A stretch of 37,064 bases of DNA from Oscillospiraceae bacterium (GCA_024699425.1 JAILPP010000142.1:1-37064); one strand, 5' to 3'; numbered from the stretch's first letter, positions 25,986-35,388 are shown. The notes: generated by a model from the sequence alone, not told the origin. Made by a program: numbers and translations.

Positions 25986-27428
25986 ATGATCGTAACTCGT
26001 TTTGCTCCGTCTCCGACGGGCTTTATGCACATCGGCAATCTGCGGACTGCCTTGTATTCCTATCTGCTTGCCAAGTCGCAGGGCGGTAAGTTTATCCTGC
26101 GCATTGAGGACACCGATCAGGTGCGCCTTGTGGAAGGGGCAACTGATGTCATTATCAATACACTCGCACAGACCGGCATTGACTACGATGAGGGTCCGGG
26201 TGTCGGCGGTGAACATGGTCCGTATGTGCAGAGTCAGAGACTTTCAATTTACAAGGAATATGCCGAAAAACTCGTGAAATCCGGTCATGCCTACTACTGC
26301 TTCTGCACACCCGAACGCCTTGAATCTCTCAAGGACGACAAGGGCATCGGCGGCTATGACGGCCACTGCCGCAATCTCTCTCAGGACGAGATCCAACAGA
26401 ACCTCGCAGAGGGAAAACCTTTCGTCATCCGTCAGAGAATGCCCGATGAGGGCAGCACGTCCTATGTGGATGAGGTGTACGGTGAAGTTTCCATTGATAA
26501 TTCCGAACTTCGTGACCAGATCATGATTAAGGCGGACGGCTTCCCGACGTATAATTTCTGCCACGTCGTGGACGATCACCTGATGGGCGTTACTCATGTG
26601 GTGCGTGGGAATGAATACCTGACTTCTACGCCCAAATATTGCCTGCTGTATGATGCGTTCGGCTGGGAACGCCCGCATTATGTTCACCTGCCCCTGCTCA
26701 TGGGAAAAGATGCGGACGGCAATGTTTCCAAACTTTCCAAACGCCACGGCGCTGTCTCGTTTCAGGATCTCGTCAATGACGGCTACCTGCCTGAGGCAAT
26801 CGTCAATTATATCGCTCTCCTCGGCTGGGCTCCCAAGGATACACAGGAATTCTTTACCATGGACGAGCTGAAAGCCAATTTCGGCATGGACGGGCTTTCC
26901 AAATCCCCTGCCGTGTTCGACTATGAGAAGCTCAGATGGTTCAATGCGGAGTATATCAAACGGCTTTCGGAAGAGGAATATAACGCAAAAGCACTCCCCA
27001 TCCTCGATGCTCTTTGTCCGGATTCGGTGAACAAGGTGAAACTCGCCGCTTTGCTTCATACCAGAATTTCAGCGTTCTGCGAGATCAGCGATCAGGTGCA
27101 GTTCGTTGTAAATCGCCTCGGAATGACGGCGGATCTCTATACTAATAAGAAAAATAAAACAACTCCCGAACTTTGCCGCACGATCTTGGAAGAAACCCTC
27201 CCCCTCCTCGAAGCCGTGGAGGACTGGAACAATGACTGCCTGTTTGCCGTCCTCAAACAGTATGCCGCCGATACGGAACGCAAGGCGGGCGCTGTGATGT
27301 GGGCTGTCCGTATCGCTGTCGCAAGACAGGGAATTACCCCCGGCGGCGCAACAGAGCTGATGGAAGTCTTTGGTAAAGAAGAGTCAATCGCCCGCATCCG
27401 TCTCGCAATTTCGGAACTGTCTGCATAA
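25986..27428 (+). CDS. gltX: Glutamyl-tRNA synthetase
   Basis: TRFAPSPTGFMHIGNLRTALYSYLLAKSQGGKFILRIEDTDQ; VSKLSKRHGAVSFQDL. Start ATG 25986 behind gaaaggaatcttcg. Confidence 0.97.
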   Translation: MIVTRFAPSPTGFMHIGNLRTALYSYLLAKSQGGKFILRIEDTDQVRLVEGATDVIINTLAQTGIDYDEGPGVGGEHGPYVQSQRLSIYKEYAEKLVKSGHAYYCFCTPERLESLKDDKGIGGYDGHCRNLSQDEIQQNLAEGKPFVIRQRMPDEGSTSYVDEVYGEVSIDNSELRDQIMIKADGFPTYNFCHVVDDHLMGVTHVVRGNEYLTSTPKYCLLYDAFGWERPHYVHLPLLMGKDADGNVSKLSKRHGAVSFQDLVNDGYLPEAIVNYIALLGWAPKDTQEFFTMDELKANFGMDGLSKSPAVFDYEKLRWFNAEYIKRLSEEEYNAKALPILDALCPDSVNKVKLAALLHTRISAFCEISDQVQFVVNRLGMTADLYTNKKNKTTPELCRTILEETLPLLEAVEDWNNDCLFAVLKQYAADTERKAGAVMWAVRIAVARQGITPGGATELMEVFGKEESIARIRLAISELSA

Positions 27429-27432
27429 AAAA

Positions 27433-27462
27433 GATGCCCCGCTTGGGGCATCTCTTTTTTTA
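27433..27462. terminator. Bidirectional terminator between gltX and the dockerin/pseudopeptidase gene
   Basis: AGATGCCCC GCTT GGGGCATCT with A-run upstream and T-run downstream. Confidence 0.9.
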
Positions 27463-30252
27463 TCAGATGAAATCCGCAATTTTTACAGTGCTGTCATTTG
27501 CATAGGCTGCTGCATAACGGAATACTGCGGTTGCATCGGCGGCGTTGGTTTTGCTGTCGCCGTTGACATCGGCTGCCTTCCGCTGTACCTCTGTCAGTCC
27601 GCCTGTCGGATCACCGCTGCCGATGTGTGCGGCTGCAATCAGAATCTGTGTGCCGTCACGGGAGTCTACTTTGCCGTCACCGTTGACATCGCCAAGAATA
27701 TACCCATCACCGGGGGTTTCCTGAGAACCTGTGTCGCTCTCGGTCGGATTCTGGGGGGTTGTCTCTACTACGTCACTGTCGGGCAGTTCTTCCAGATACA
27801 GTGCGCATTCAACCGATTCTTTGCCCTCCTCGGTCACTGTCATCGGAATGGATTCGGTGTAGCCTGCAAGATCAAGTGTGATCGTCTCGCCTGATTTGCA
27901 CGGCTTGCCGCCGATCGTGATGCTGCCTGTGGAGATCGGAGTCAGCGATACCGTCTTGGAACCCTTCGGGAGATAGTATACATAGTTGGGATTGTTCACA
28001 TCTGTTTCGTCCGGATTATGGTCTGCATAGCGGGATACGGCATCCTTGTCCGTCTTGCAGAGTAGGCTCGAAACCGAAGCCGTTTCGGTGGCGTATGCCT
28101 GCGTCATGATGTGCTTGTCATCACTCAGCGAGATGATCGAAAGATCAACATAGGCGGAAAGAATCATCAGGTCTTCCCCTTCCGGCATGGTGATCGGCTT
28201 TTCATCATCGTAAAGCTCCCAGTTCACACCGTCCAGTGTGTAGTAGATCGGTGCCTGATCGTCACAGGAAAGATGAATGCTCTCACCCTTCTTCATGACT
28301 GTGCTGTTGTTGGAAAATACAACAGTTCCGCAGTCACGGGTCACTGCTTTCAGACAGATGTTGCCGCAGCGGGAAATAACGTCAAACTGCGATCCGTCAA
28401 TCGTGCCGACTTCTTCGCTGCTCTCGGCAGGCGCTGCTGCATCGGCAGAGGCAGTTTCAGTCGGGTCTTCGGTCATATCTCCCTCTGCCATTGCATATGC
28501 AGCTTCCTCTACGGAAATGACAGGGGGTTCTGTTGCATCATACCTGGTTTCCATCGGCATCGGAAGATCCGTGTCCGCAGGTGTTGCTTCGGGCAGCGCG
28601 GTGGCTTGTTCTGCGGTCGGCAGCAGCATCGGAACAGTTTCTGTCTCCGTTGCGGAAGGTACTGCTTCACCGGCATCTGTCGGCGGGATAAATGTCGGGA
28701 TCTGTGCGGCTGTGCTGCTGCTCTCTGTCTCCAAAGCGTCGGTCACGTTGACTGTGTCGCCGGACTCCGGATCGTATTCGATCGGATTATCTACGGCGGC
28801 GGACCACTTCTCAGGCTCTACATTGTACATATCTACCCACACAGATCCGTCTGTGCTGTAGAAACTCTGCCCCGTGCGGAGACTGCTCTCCAGCATATCC
28901 ATTGTGAATGTGGAGTCAAATACTTCCTTTGTGCCGTTTGATCCGGTGGAGATGGAACGGGAGGCGTATTCACACGGAATGCGTGCGCCTGCTGCTTCAC
29001 CGCTGACCTTCGCTGTGACGGAGAAAGAATCACCTTTCTTCAGGAATACCGGCTCGTCCAGTTCGATCGTCAGATAACCTGTCTCGTCCAGAACTACTTT
29101 CTTCGCACCTGCCGCTGTGCCCGAAACAGGATTGTCATTGCTGGTCAGCCCTGTGTAAACAGTGGCATCAAATGTGTCGCCGCTGTACATATTGTAGAAC
29201 ATGATGCCCGTGAGCCAGCCGTTTTCTTCGGCGGTGAATACGTTGGCAATCATGATCTCCTTTTCCGGCTCTTCTTCGTTGACAAGATATGCGCCGTTCC
29301 AGCCGTATTCGTCGTGCTGGTACAGACGGTTGTTCAGATTGGCACTCTCGGCACGGTACTCGGTGATGCCGTTGATGGTAGCATCTGCATAGGATACCCA
29401 GATGTATCCGTTGTCACCGTATGCGGTGCCGCTGCTGCACTTGCACAGCCATGCTCCGTCCATGGGAGGATTGCTCTTGAAAGACGCTGCCGGAATGCTG
29501 TCATCCCAGCCGACAATTGTCATATAACGCCAGTCGGGCATGGCTTCTGCATCGGCGGTGTTCCATGTCTCAAAATCATAGCAGTAGGTGTATTTCTCTG
29601 CATCATAGCACGAGGCACTGTACAGGACACGCATCGCCAGCGCATGGTCAGCATAGATACGCTCCTTGACGGCATTGATCTGCTTGCTCAGTGATTCCTG
29701 AAGAAAGTTGTCATCGTAGTCATACGGCTGGTAAGGATAGCTCACTGCATCGGTGACATGAAAGTCTGCTCCGCTTCGCATCTGTGCTGCGGAAATGTTC
29801 CAGTCCATAATGGAAACATCACCGTAACTGTAGGAGGTATAGCTGTTCGTAGAGCCGAGCCAGCTTGCCAGCAATCCTGTGATCTGGTCAAAATCCTGAA
29901 TGTCTTCGTTGAACGGAACGTCCTTGTCGTATTTGTAGCCGAAATTGTTCGAGAACATACAGTATGCCATGTTCCATTCCGAAATATTCGCATTCGGATC
30001 GGTTTTCAGCAGAGAGCTTTCCATACTGTCGGCTGCGGCAAATGCCCACGACGTATTATACTGCATTTCATCACCAACTTCGGTGACAAGTCCCTTGCTG
30101 CGCAGATCATAGCTTGCAGGCAGACCTGCTGTCTCGGAGATCGTTGTCTCATCAGATACGCCAGGATCTGCCTGTACAGCGGATACCGGCACGGACGCTG
30201 CTGCAAGAACTATGCTCAGACACAGGGCGGCTGTTCGTTTGAAACGCTTCAT
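27463..30252 (-). CDS. Secreted papain-fold (C1-like, probably inactive) protein with lectin-like domain and C-terminal dockerin
   Basis: Signal peptide; ASYDLRSKGLVTEV...NTSWAFAAADSMES; MTIVGWDDS; AYGDNGYIWVSYAD; lectin-like region WNGAYLVNEEEPEKEIMIANVFTAEENGWLTGIMFY; dockerin GDVNGDGKVDSRDGTQILIAAA...ADVNGDSKTNAADATAVFRYAAA. Confidence 0.85.
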   Translation of the reverse strand: MKRFKRTAALCLSIVLAAASVPVSAVQADPGVSDETTISETAGLPASYDLRSKGLVTEVGDEMQYNTSWAFAAADSMESSLLKTDPNANISEWNMAYCMFSNNFGYKYDKDVPFNEDIQDFDQITGLLASWLGSTNSYTSYSYGDVSIMDWNISAAQMRSGADFHVTDAVSYPYQPYDYDDNFLQESLSKQINAVKERIYADHALAMRVLYSASCYDAEKYTYCYDFETWNTADAEAMPDWRYMTIVGWDDSIPAASFKSNPPMDGAWLCKCSSGTAYGDNGYIWVSYADATINGITEYRAESANLNNRLYQHDEYGWNGAYLVNEEEPEKEIMIANVFTAEENGWLTGIMFYNMYSGDTFDATVYTGLTSNDNPVSGTAAGAKKVVLDETGYLTIELDEPVFLKKGDSFSVTAKVSGEAAGARIPCEYASRSISTGSNGTKEVFDSTFTMDMLESSLRTGQSFYSTDGSVWVDMYNVEPEKWSAAVDNPIEYDPESGDTVNVTDALETESSSTAAQIPTFIPPTDAGEAVPSATETETVPMLLPTAEQATALPEATPADTDLPMPMETRYDATEPPVISVEEAAYAMAEGDMTEDPTETASADAAAPAESSEEVGTIDGSQFDVISRCGNICLKAVTRDCGTVVFSNNSTVMKKGESIHLSCDDQAPIYYTLDGVNWELYDDEKPITMPEGEDLMILSAYVDLSIISLSDDKHIMTQAYATETASVSSLLCKTDKDAVSRYADHNPDETDVNNPNYVYYLPKGSKTVSLTPISTGSITIGGKPCKSGETITLDLAGYTESIPMTVTEEGKESVECALYLEELPDSDVVETTPQNPTESDTGSQETPGDGYILGDVNGDGKVDSRDGTQILIAAAHIGSGDPTGGLTEVQRKAADVNGDSKTNAADATAVFRYAAAYANDSTVKIADFI

Positions 30253-30314
30253 AAATTTGTCTTCTCCTTTTTCTTTAATTGGCTCTCCGGATCGCTTTCC
30301 GGAAAGATATAAAC

Positions 30315-30343
30315 ATTATAGCACACATTCACCGATTAGTCAA
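30315..30343 (-). promoter_or_regulatory. Predicted promoter TTGACT-N17-TATAAT for the papain-fold/dockerin gene
   Basis: Reverse complement of 30338-30343 is TTGACT and of 30315-30320 is TATAAT. Confidence 0.75.
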
Positions 30344-30597
30344 CACTCTTCAATGGATATTTTATGAACAAATAATGGCAGAAACAGGATTACCCGCAGT
30401 CCGGTAAGGAAGTATTTTCAAAAATTATTGTCATTTTGACGAAAAGGGTAAGATTTTTACCAAATGGCGATATATCCGCATTTTATTGCCTCCGTTTTGC
30501 GCAAAATCAGGATACTGCATTCCTGATTGTTCATAAATCGTGCAAAATATGTGAAATTTTCTCTCATTTGCCTACAACGTTTTGTAAATGTCACTAA

Positions 30598-30626
30598 TTG
30601 ACATTCGCACGGCAAAATGATATAAT
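30598..30626 (+). promoter_or_regulatory. Exact-consensus promoter TTGACA-N17-TATAAT
   Basis: TTGACA 30598-30603, TATAAT 30621-30626, upstream of the ten-repeat secreted protein. Confidence 0.82.
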
Positions 30627-30708
30627 ATAAGATATGAATCACACCCACATCGTGCTTCGCTTTGGATGTCTATTCACTTTCATTTATCAGGAAGAGAGGA
30701 ATTTGGTT

Positions 30709-33700
30709 ATGAAGAGAGGAAACAAAAACCGGATGATTGCCGGCGTTTTTGCCGTCCTTTTCGTGCTGAGTACTGCGGTGACAAGTGTGACCGCTTTTGC
30801 AGAGGAAGAGGTCAAGGTTCCGGCACTCAGTGAGGTCACTGCACAGACCGCAGGCAGCGGCTTCGATACGCTCCTCGGAGATTCGATCGTTCCGATCGGC
30901 GGAAATGTTACTACACTCGATAACAGCTTCCTTGATGCTGTTACGATGCAGAACTCATTCACAATGCCCGAATCTATTGCGGCGGGTCAGACAGTTCAGA
31001 TCTACGGACGCGTTGAGTCCGGTACATCTGCTCTTACTTCCGTGTCGGTGGCGGTTTATCAGGTAAACAACACCGCAGTCGCAGTTCAGGGCAAGGCTGT
31101 TGTTCCCAACAGCAACGCTTTTGACATCAGCTCCCTCAGCAACGAGATCAATTTTGCTGCACTTCCCGCTGACAGCTACTACTTCGTGGTAATGGCTTCC
31201 AACGCTTCTTACCGCAATACCGCCCTGATGGTCAAGAGATTTACCGTCGTTGGCGGTGCTTCTGCTACCGATGGTCTCGGCATCAGTAATCCTGCTCAGG
31301 TGCCCTCTGTCATCAATCAGGGTACTTCCCTCAATGTTACCGGTATCGTCAGCTCCTCGATCAGCCCGCTGACCCGTGTCGTTGCTGCCGTTTATGATAC
31401 AAACGGCAACGCTCAGACCGGCGGTCAGGCAAATAATATCAATGCCACAACTTATGACGTGAGCCGCCTCGCTCCCTATGTACAGTTCAATAAGCTTGGC
31501 GCAGGCTCTTATGTTTATCGCGTATCCGCTTCCAATTCGACGGAAACTGACAAGATCGTACAGGAAGCCCGCTTCACCGTTTCCGGCAGCGGCGGTATCA
31601 CTCCGATCGTTTCCAACGATGCTCTGACCGGCAATATCGCTGCGATTCCGTCTGTGCTTACACAAGGCTCACAGGTGACAATCTCCGGTACCGTAAATTC
31701 CGGGTATTCTGCCCTGACTTATGTCAGCGCTGCTGTTTATGATGCTTACGGCAACCTTAAGTTCGGTCAGGCGGATGCACCCCATACCACTACCTATAAC
31801 ATCGGCACACTCGCTCCGTACCTGAACTTCGCTTCCCTCGGTGCGGGTACTTACAGATATGTTGTCACCGCTACCAACGGCGCTAATTCCAATGTCACAC
31901 TCGCTGACCAGACCTTTACCGTTCAGGCAAATACTCAGGTTCAGACAACCGATACCATCGGCGTTACCGGCGTTACAATCATGCCGTCCAGCATCAGAGT
32001 CGGTCAGCCCGTCAGTGTCCGCGGTACCGTAAGCTCTGCGTATTCCAACCTGACCAAGGTTGCTGTGGAAGTGTATGACTCTTACGGCAATTTCAAGACC
32101 GGTAAGACTGTCAGCGTCAATGCCAGAACTTATAACCTCTATAACCTCGACAGGTATGTGTACTTCGACAGACTGACGGACGGCGCTTATGAGTTCCGTG
32201 TGACCTGCTCTAATGGTTCTCTCACCGATTTCATTGTGAGCAGCCAGAAGTTTGCAGTCGGCACAGGTACGGTTACTCCCAACAATGTCGATTCTGCCAC
32301 CGACAGACTCTATCTGACCAATGTATTCAAGATGCCCGCAAGCATCAGCCGCGGTCAGATCGTCAATGTCACCGGTACGGTCAGCTCGGCTTCTACCAAT
32401 CTGGTCAGCGTTGGCGTGAATGTTTATAATTCCGCTAACAAGATCGTGACAGGTTCTACTGTTAATCCCAGAAGCAAGAGCTTCGATCTGAGAAACCTCG
32501 ATAAGTCGGTTTCCTTCAATACACTGCCCGATGGCGTTTATACTCTCGTAATTCACGGCTCCAACGGCACGAGAACCAATGAGATCCTTCTCCAGCAGCA
32601 GTTCACTGTCGGCACCGGCGGCGGTTCGGTAAGTGCAACGGATAGTATGTATATTTCCGGATTCGTTCCGATCGCTTCCGTTCGTCAGGCGGGTCAGGGC
32701 GTTGATGTTACCGGCGTGGTTACTTCTCCCGTAACAAATCTCTCTATGGTCGATGTCGGTATCTTCAATTCCGCAGGTCAGCGCCTCTACGGTCAGACCG
32801 TTTATCCGAATGCGAGAACCTATGACCTCAAGCTCCAGGACAACAGCCTCCGCTTTGATCTGCTCCCCGCAAATCAGGAGTATACCTTTAAGGTAACAGC
32901 TTCCAATGGTTCTGCTTCCAATGTCGTTCTGGCAACCCAGAGGTTCACCGTTACCACCAGCGCTGTGACTCCCGGTGTCAACTCCGATGCCATCACTGTT
33001 AGCGGTATTACCCAGATTCCTGACAATATTGCCGCAGGTACGCCCATCACGGTCAACGGTACGGTTACTTCCGCACAGTCCAATATCTACAGCCTCTATT
33101 GCGGCGTGTTCAACAGCGCAGGTCAGGCTATTACCGGCAGAACTGTCAACCCGAACAGCAGAACTTATAACCTCCATGCACTCGATCCGTACATTGAGTT
33201 CAATAAGCTCGCTAACGGTCAGACTTATACCTTCGCTGTCATCGCTTCTAATTCTTCCAATACCAACTATACTGTTTACAGCAAGAAGTTTACGGTCGGC
33301 TACGGCGGTACGACAACTCCCACAACTCCCACTACCGATACTATGACTATTTCCGGTGAGACACAGATCCCCGCTTCTATCGCTTATAAGCAGCCTGTCA
33401 GCGTGAAGGGCTACATCACTTCCGCTTATTCCAATATCACCAACGTTTCTGTCGGCGTTTACAATACCGCTAACCTCAACCAGATGGTGGTCGGTTCTGT
33501 CAAGAATGTCAACGCAAGAACGTATAACCTCTCTGCAATGGATTCTGAGGTTCGCTTCGATTTGCTGCCGCAGGGTTCCTATGTCTACGTTGTAAAGGCT
33601 ACCAATGCTTCCGGTACTTATACGCTCCAGAATAAGTCCTTTACAGTCGGCTATGGTACTTCTACCACAACTCCGTCTACACAGACCGGTACCGATCTGT

Positions 33701-34356
33701 ATGTGACCGGTGTTTCTACCGTGCCTTCTTCCCTCTCGGTAGGTGCAGTGTTCAGCGTTCGCGGTACTGTTACTTCGACTTCTTCCAATATCACCACACT
33801 TACCTGCGGTGTTTGGGATGTCAATACGCAGAAGTGGATGACCGGCGCTAACAGCGTGACTGTCAATGCCAAGACCTTCGATCTGAGCAGAGTCGATTCT
33901 CAGGTTCACTTCAACAGCCTGCCTGCCGGCAGCTACGTCTTCGGCGTTTACGCTTCCAATGCGACAAGATCCAATGTTACCCTCGTAAGCCAGCGCTTTA
34001 CAGTTGGCAGCGGCGGTTCTGTGACTCCGTCGGTATCCGGTGACAATATCACCTTCAACAATACCATGAGCCTCGGTTCTTCCATCAGACAGGGTTCTCC
34101 CGTGAGCGTTCGCGGTACGGTTTCTTCCGGCAGCTCTAACCTTACCAACGTTACAGTCGGTATCTACAATGCAAGCGGTGCAGGTCTGTATGTAAGTCCT
34201 GTCAACCCCGGCGCAAGATCTTACAACATCAGCGCAGTGGACAGCGCTATGCGCTTTGACCGCCTGAGCGCAGGTACCTATTATTTCCGTGTGACAGCTT
34301 CCAACGGCAGCACAAGCAATGTTCAGCTCGTCAACAAGAGCTTCACGGTTTATTGA
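30709..34356 (+). CDS. Secreted protein composed of ten ~100-aa Ig-like/beta-sandwich-like repeats
   Basis: Signal peptide MKRGNKNRMIAGVFAVLFVLSTAVTSVTAFAEE; recurring pattern P.SI..G.PVSVRGTV.S..SNLT.V.VGVYN..G....G..VNP.ARTYNL..LD....F..LPAG.Y.F.V.ASN.S..N..L....FTVG. Start at 30709 behind ggaagagaggaattt. Confidence 0.88.
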   Translation: MKRGNKNRMIAGVFAVLFVLSTAVTSVTAFAEEEVKVPALSEVTAQTAGSGFDTLLGDSIVPIGGNVTTLDNSFLDAVTMQNSFTMPESIAAGQTVQIYGRVESGTSALTSVSVAVYQVNNTAVAVQGKAVVPNSNAFDISSLSNEINFAALPADSYYFVVMASNASYRNTALMVKRFTVVGGASATDGLGISNPAQVPSVINQGTSLNVTGIVSSSISPLTRVVAAVYDTNGNAQTGGQANNINATTYDVSRLAPYVQFNKLGAGSYVYRVSASNSTETDKIVQEARFTVSGSGGITPIVSNDALTGNIAAIPSVLTQGSQVTISGTVNSGYSALTYVSAAVYDAYGNLKFGQADAPHTTTYNIGTLAPYLNFASLGAGTYRYVVTATNGANSNVTLADQTFTVQANTQVQTTDTIGVTGVTIMPSSIRVGQPVSVRGTVSSAYSNLTKVAVEVYDSYGNFKTGKTVSVNARTYNLYNLDRYVYFDRLTDGAYEFRVTCSNGSLTDFIVSSQKFAVGTGTVTPNNVDSATDRLYLTNVFKMPASISRGQIVNVTGTVSSASTNLVSVGVNVYNSANKIVTGSTVNPRSKSFDLRNLDKSVSFNTLPDGVYTLVIHGSNGTRTNEILLQQQFTVGTGGGSVSATDSMYISGFVPIASVRQAGQGVDVTGVVTSPVTNLSMVDVGIFNSAGQRLYGQTVYPNARTYDLKLQDNSLRFDLLPANQEYTFKVTASNGSASNVVLATQRFTVTTSAVTPGVNSDAITVSGITQIPDNIAAGTPITVNGTVTSAQSNIYSLYCGVFNSAGQAITGRTVNPNSRTYNLHALDPYIEFNKLANGQTYTFAVIASNSSNTNYTVYSKKFTVGYGGTTTPTTPTTDTMTISGETQIPASIAYKQPVSVKGYITSAYSNITNVSVGVYNTANLNQMVVGSVKNVNARTYNLSAMDSEVRFDLLPQGSYVYVVKATNASGTYTLQNKSFTVGYGTSTTTPSTQTGTDLYVTGVSTVPSSLSVGAVFSVRGTVTSTSSNITTLTCGVWDVNTQKWMTGANSVTVNAKTFDLSRVDSQVHFNSLPAGSYVFGVYASNATRSNVTLVSQRFTVGSGGSVTPSVSGDNITFNNTMSLGSSIRQGSPVSVRGTVSSGSSNLTNVTVGIYNASGAGLYVSPVNPGARSYNISAVDSAMRFDRLSAGTYYFRVTASNGSTSNVQLVNKSFTVY
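30943..34353 (+). repeat. Ten tandem protein repeats, diverged at DNA level
   Basis: Counted by the recurring (R/K/T/S)F(T/A)V module ends and G(T/V)V(T/S)S module starts. Confidence 0.85.
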
Positions 34357-34366
34357 TCTTCAATGC

Positions 34367-34398
34367 AAAAGCTCCTCCGGATTTTCGGAGGAGCTTTT
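34367..34398 (+). terminator. Terminator 1 after the repeat protein
   Basis: AAAAGCTCCTCCG / CGGAGGAGCTTTT. Confidence 0.9.
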
Positions 34399-34412
34399 GC
34401 TGTGAAAATGAG

Positions 34413-34439
34413 AAAAGCCCGCAGCAATGCGGGCTTTTT
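34413..34439. terminator. Terminator 2, tandem and likely bidirectional
   Basis: AAAAGCCCGCA GCAA TGCGGGCTTTT. Confidence 0.85.
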
Positions 34440-34444
34440 GTTGC

Positions 34445-35032
34445 CTATCCGGACGATACGGTGGAAAAAAAACGCTCTATGATAACTGTTGCTCGCTCAT
34501 CTGTGATACCGATTCGGATCTCATCAGACAGATTCGCAACAATGGACTTTTCCAGTTCATCCCACGCCTGTCTGCCTGCTTCGTCTTTCGCTCCCTGCAA
34601 TCCGCTGCGGTATTGCTGAAGTGACCACACATCGTCAGGCTGTACGGCGTTTTGCGGGTTGGTTTCCGTTCGCTGGACAATCCAGCGGAAAACTTCCCGT
34701 ATCGTGCCGAGTATTCCCTTCGCTTCTTCGTTTTTTCCCGTTGAGGAGATCTCCATCAGCTCTTCTTCCTGCAATTCGCTTACGGATGTTCTGGCGGCTA
34801 CATAGATTCGACAGAGCTTTCCGTCTCGCTTGTTGTCACACTCTATCCAGAAATCCCCTCTGAAATCATCGAGAATACCATGCACCATGCTGATCGTCTC
34901 TTCCGTCAGCAGCCGCAGATGCGTTGCATTTTTTCCCGTCAGTCCGTTGTAAGCGGCAAAACGTTCTGCCTCTTCAAGCGCTTCGCATCTGCCGTGCAGA
35001 TTACTGTCAATCGTGATGACATCGGTTTTCAT
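34445..35032 (-). CDS. Putative anti-sigma-factor-like / GHKL-like regulatory protein, partner of the STAS protein
   Basis: Immediately downstream of the STAS gene; LRLLTEETISMVHGILDDFRGDFWIECD resembles a GHKL N-box region but lacks the usual Asn; C-terminal ATVIIERFF. Confidence 0.5.
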   Translation of the reverse strand: MKTDVITIDSNLHGRCEALEEAERFAAYNGLTGKNATHLRLLTEETISMVHGILDDFRGDFWIECDNKRDGKLCRIYVAARTSVSELQEEELMEISSTGKNEEAKGILGTIREVFRWIVQRTETNPQNAVQPDDVWSLQQYRSGLQGAKDEAGRQAWDELEKSIVANLSDEIRIGITDERATVIIERFFSTVSSG

Positions 35033-35042
35033 CGGGGTTTCC

Positions 35043-35339
35043 TCACTGAATGGTCAGAATGTCAGAGAAGCCCGTAATGTCAAAAATTTCGAGAATTTCA
35101 TCATTGCAGCCTGTGATAACCATGCTGCCCTGCTTGTTCATGATCTTCTGCGCAGCAAGCAGTACACGAAGCCCCGCAGAGGATATGTACTCCAGTGCTT
35201 TCAGATCAAAGGTCAGATCGGTGATGCCGTTGATTTCGTTGCGCACAACAGTTTCCAGTTCCGGTGCTGTGGTCGTGTCCAGTCTTCCCTCAATGGCAAG
35301 CGTAATTGCTGTCTGATTTGTCGTTTTATGGATCTTCAT
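35043..35339 (-). CDS. STAS-domain anti-sigma factor antagonist
   Basis: 98 aa; IEGRLDTTTAPELE..., LTFDLKALEYISSAGLRVLLAAQKIM typical of SpoIIAA-like STAS proteins with the phosphorylatable Ser (SSAGLR). Confidence 0.92.
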   Translation of the reverse strand: MKIHKTTNQTAITLAIEGRLDTTTAPELETVVRNEINGITDLTFDLKALEYISSAGLRVLLAAQKIMNKQGSMVITGCNDEILEIFDITGFSDILTIQ

Positions 35340-35388
35340 AGTAAATCATTCCTTTCTGCGGTAAGATTGCCGCAACATCGTTATTTCT

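Noticed and set aside
31669-33909. 746-aa minus-strand ORF inside the repeat protein
   Set aside because: Antisense shadow of the repetitive CDS; repetitive composition follows the sense repeats; no RBS or signal peptide.
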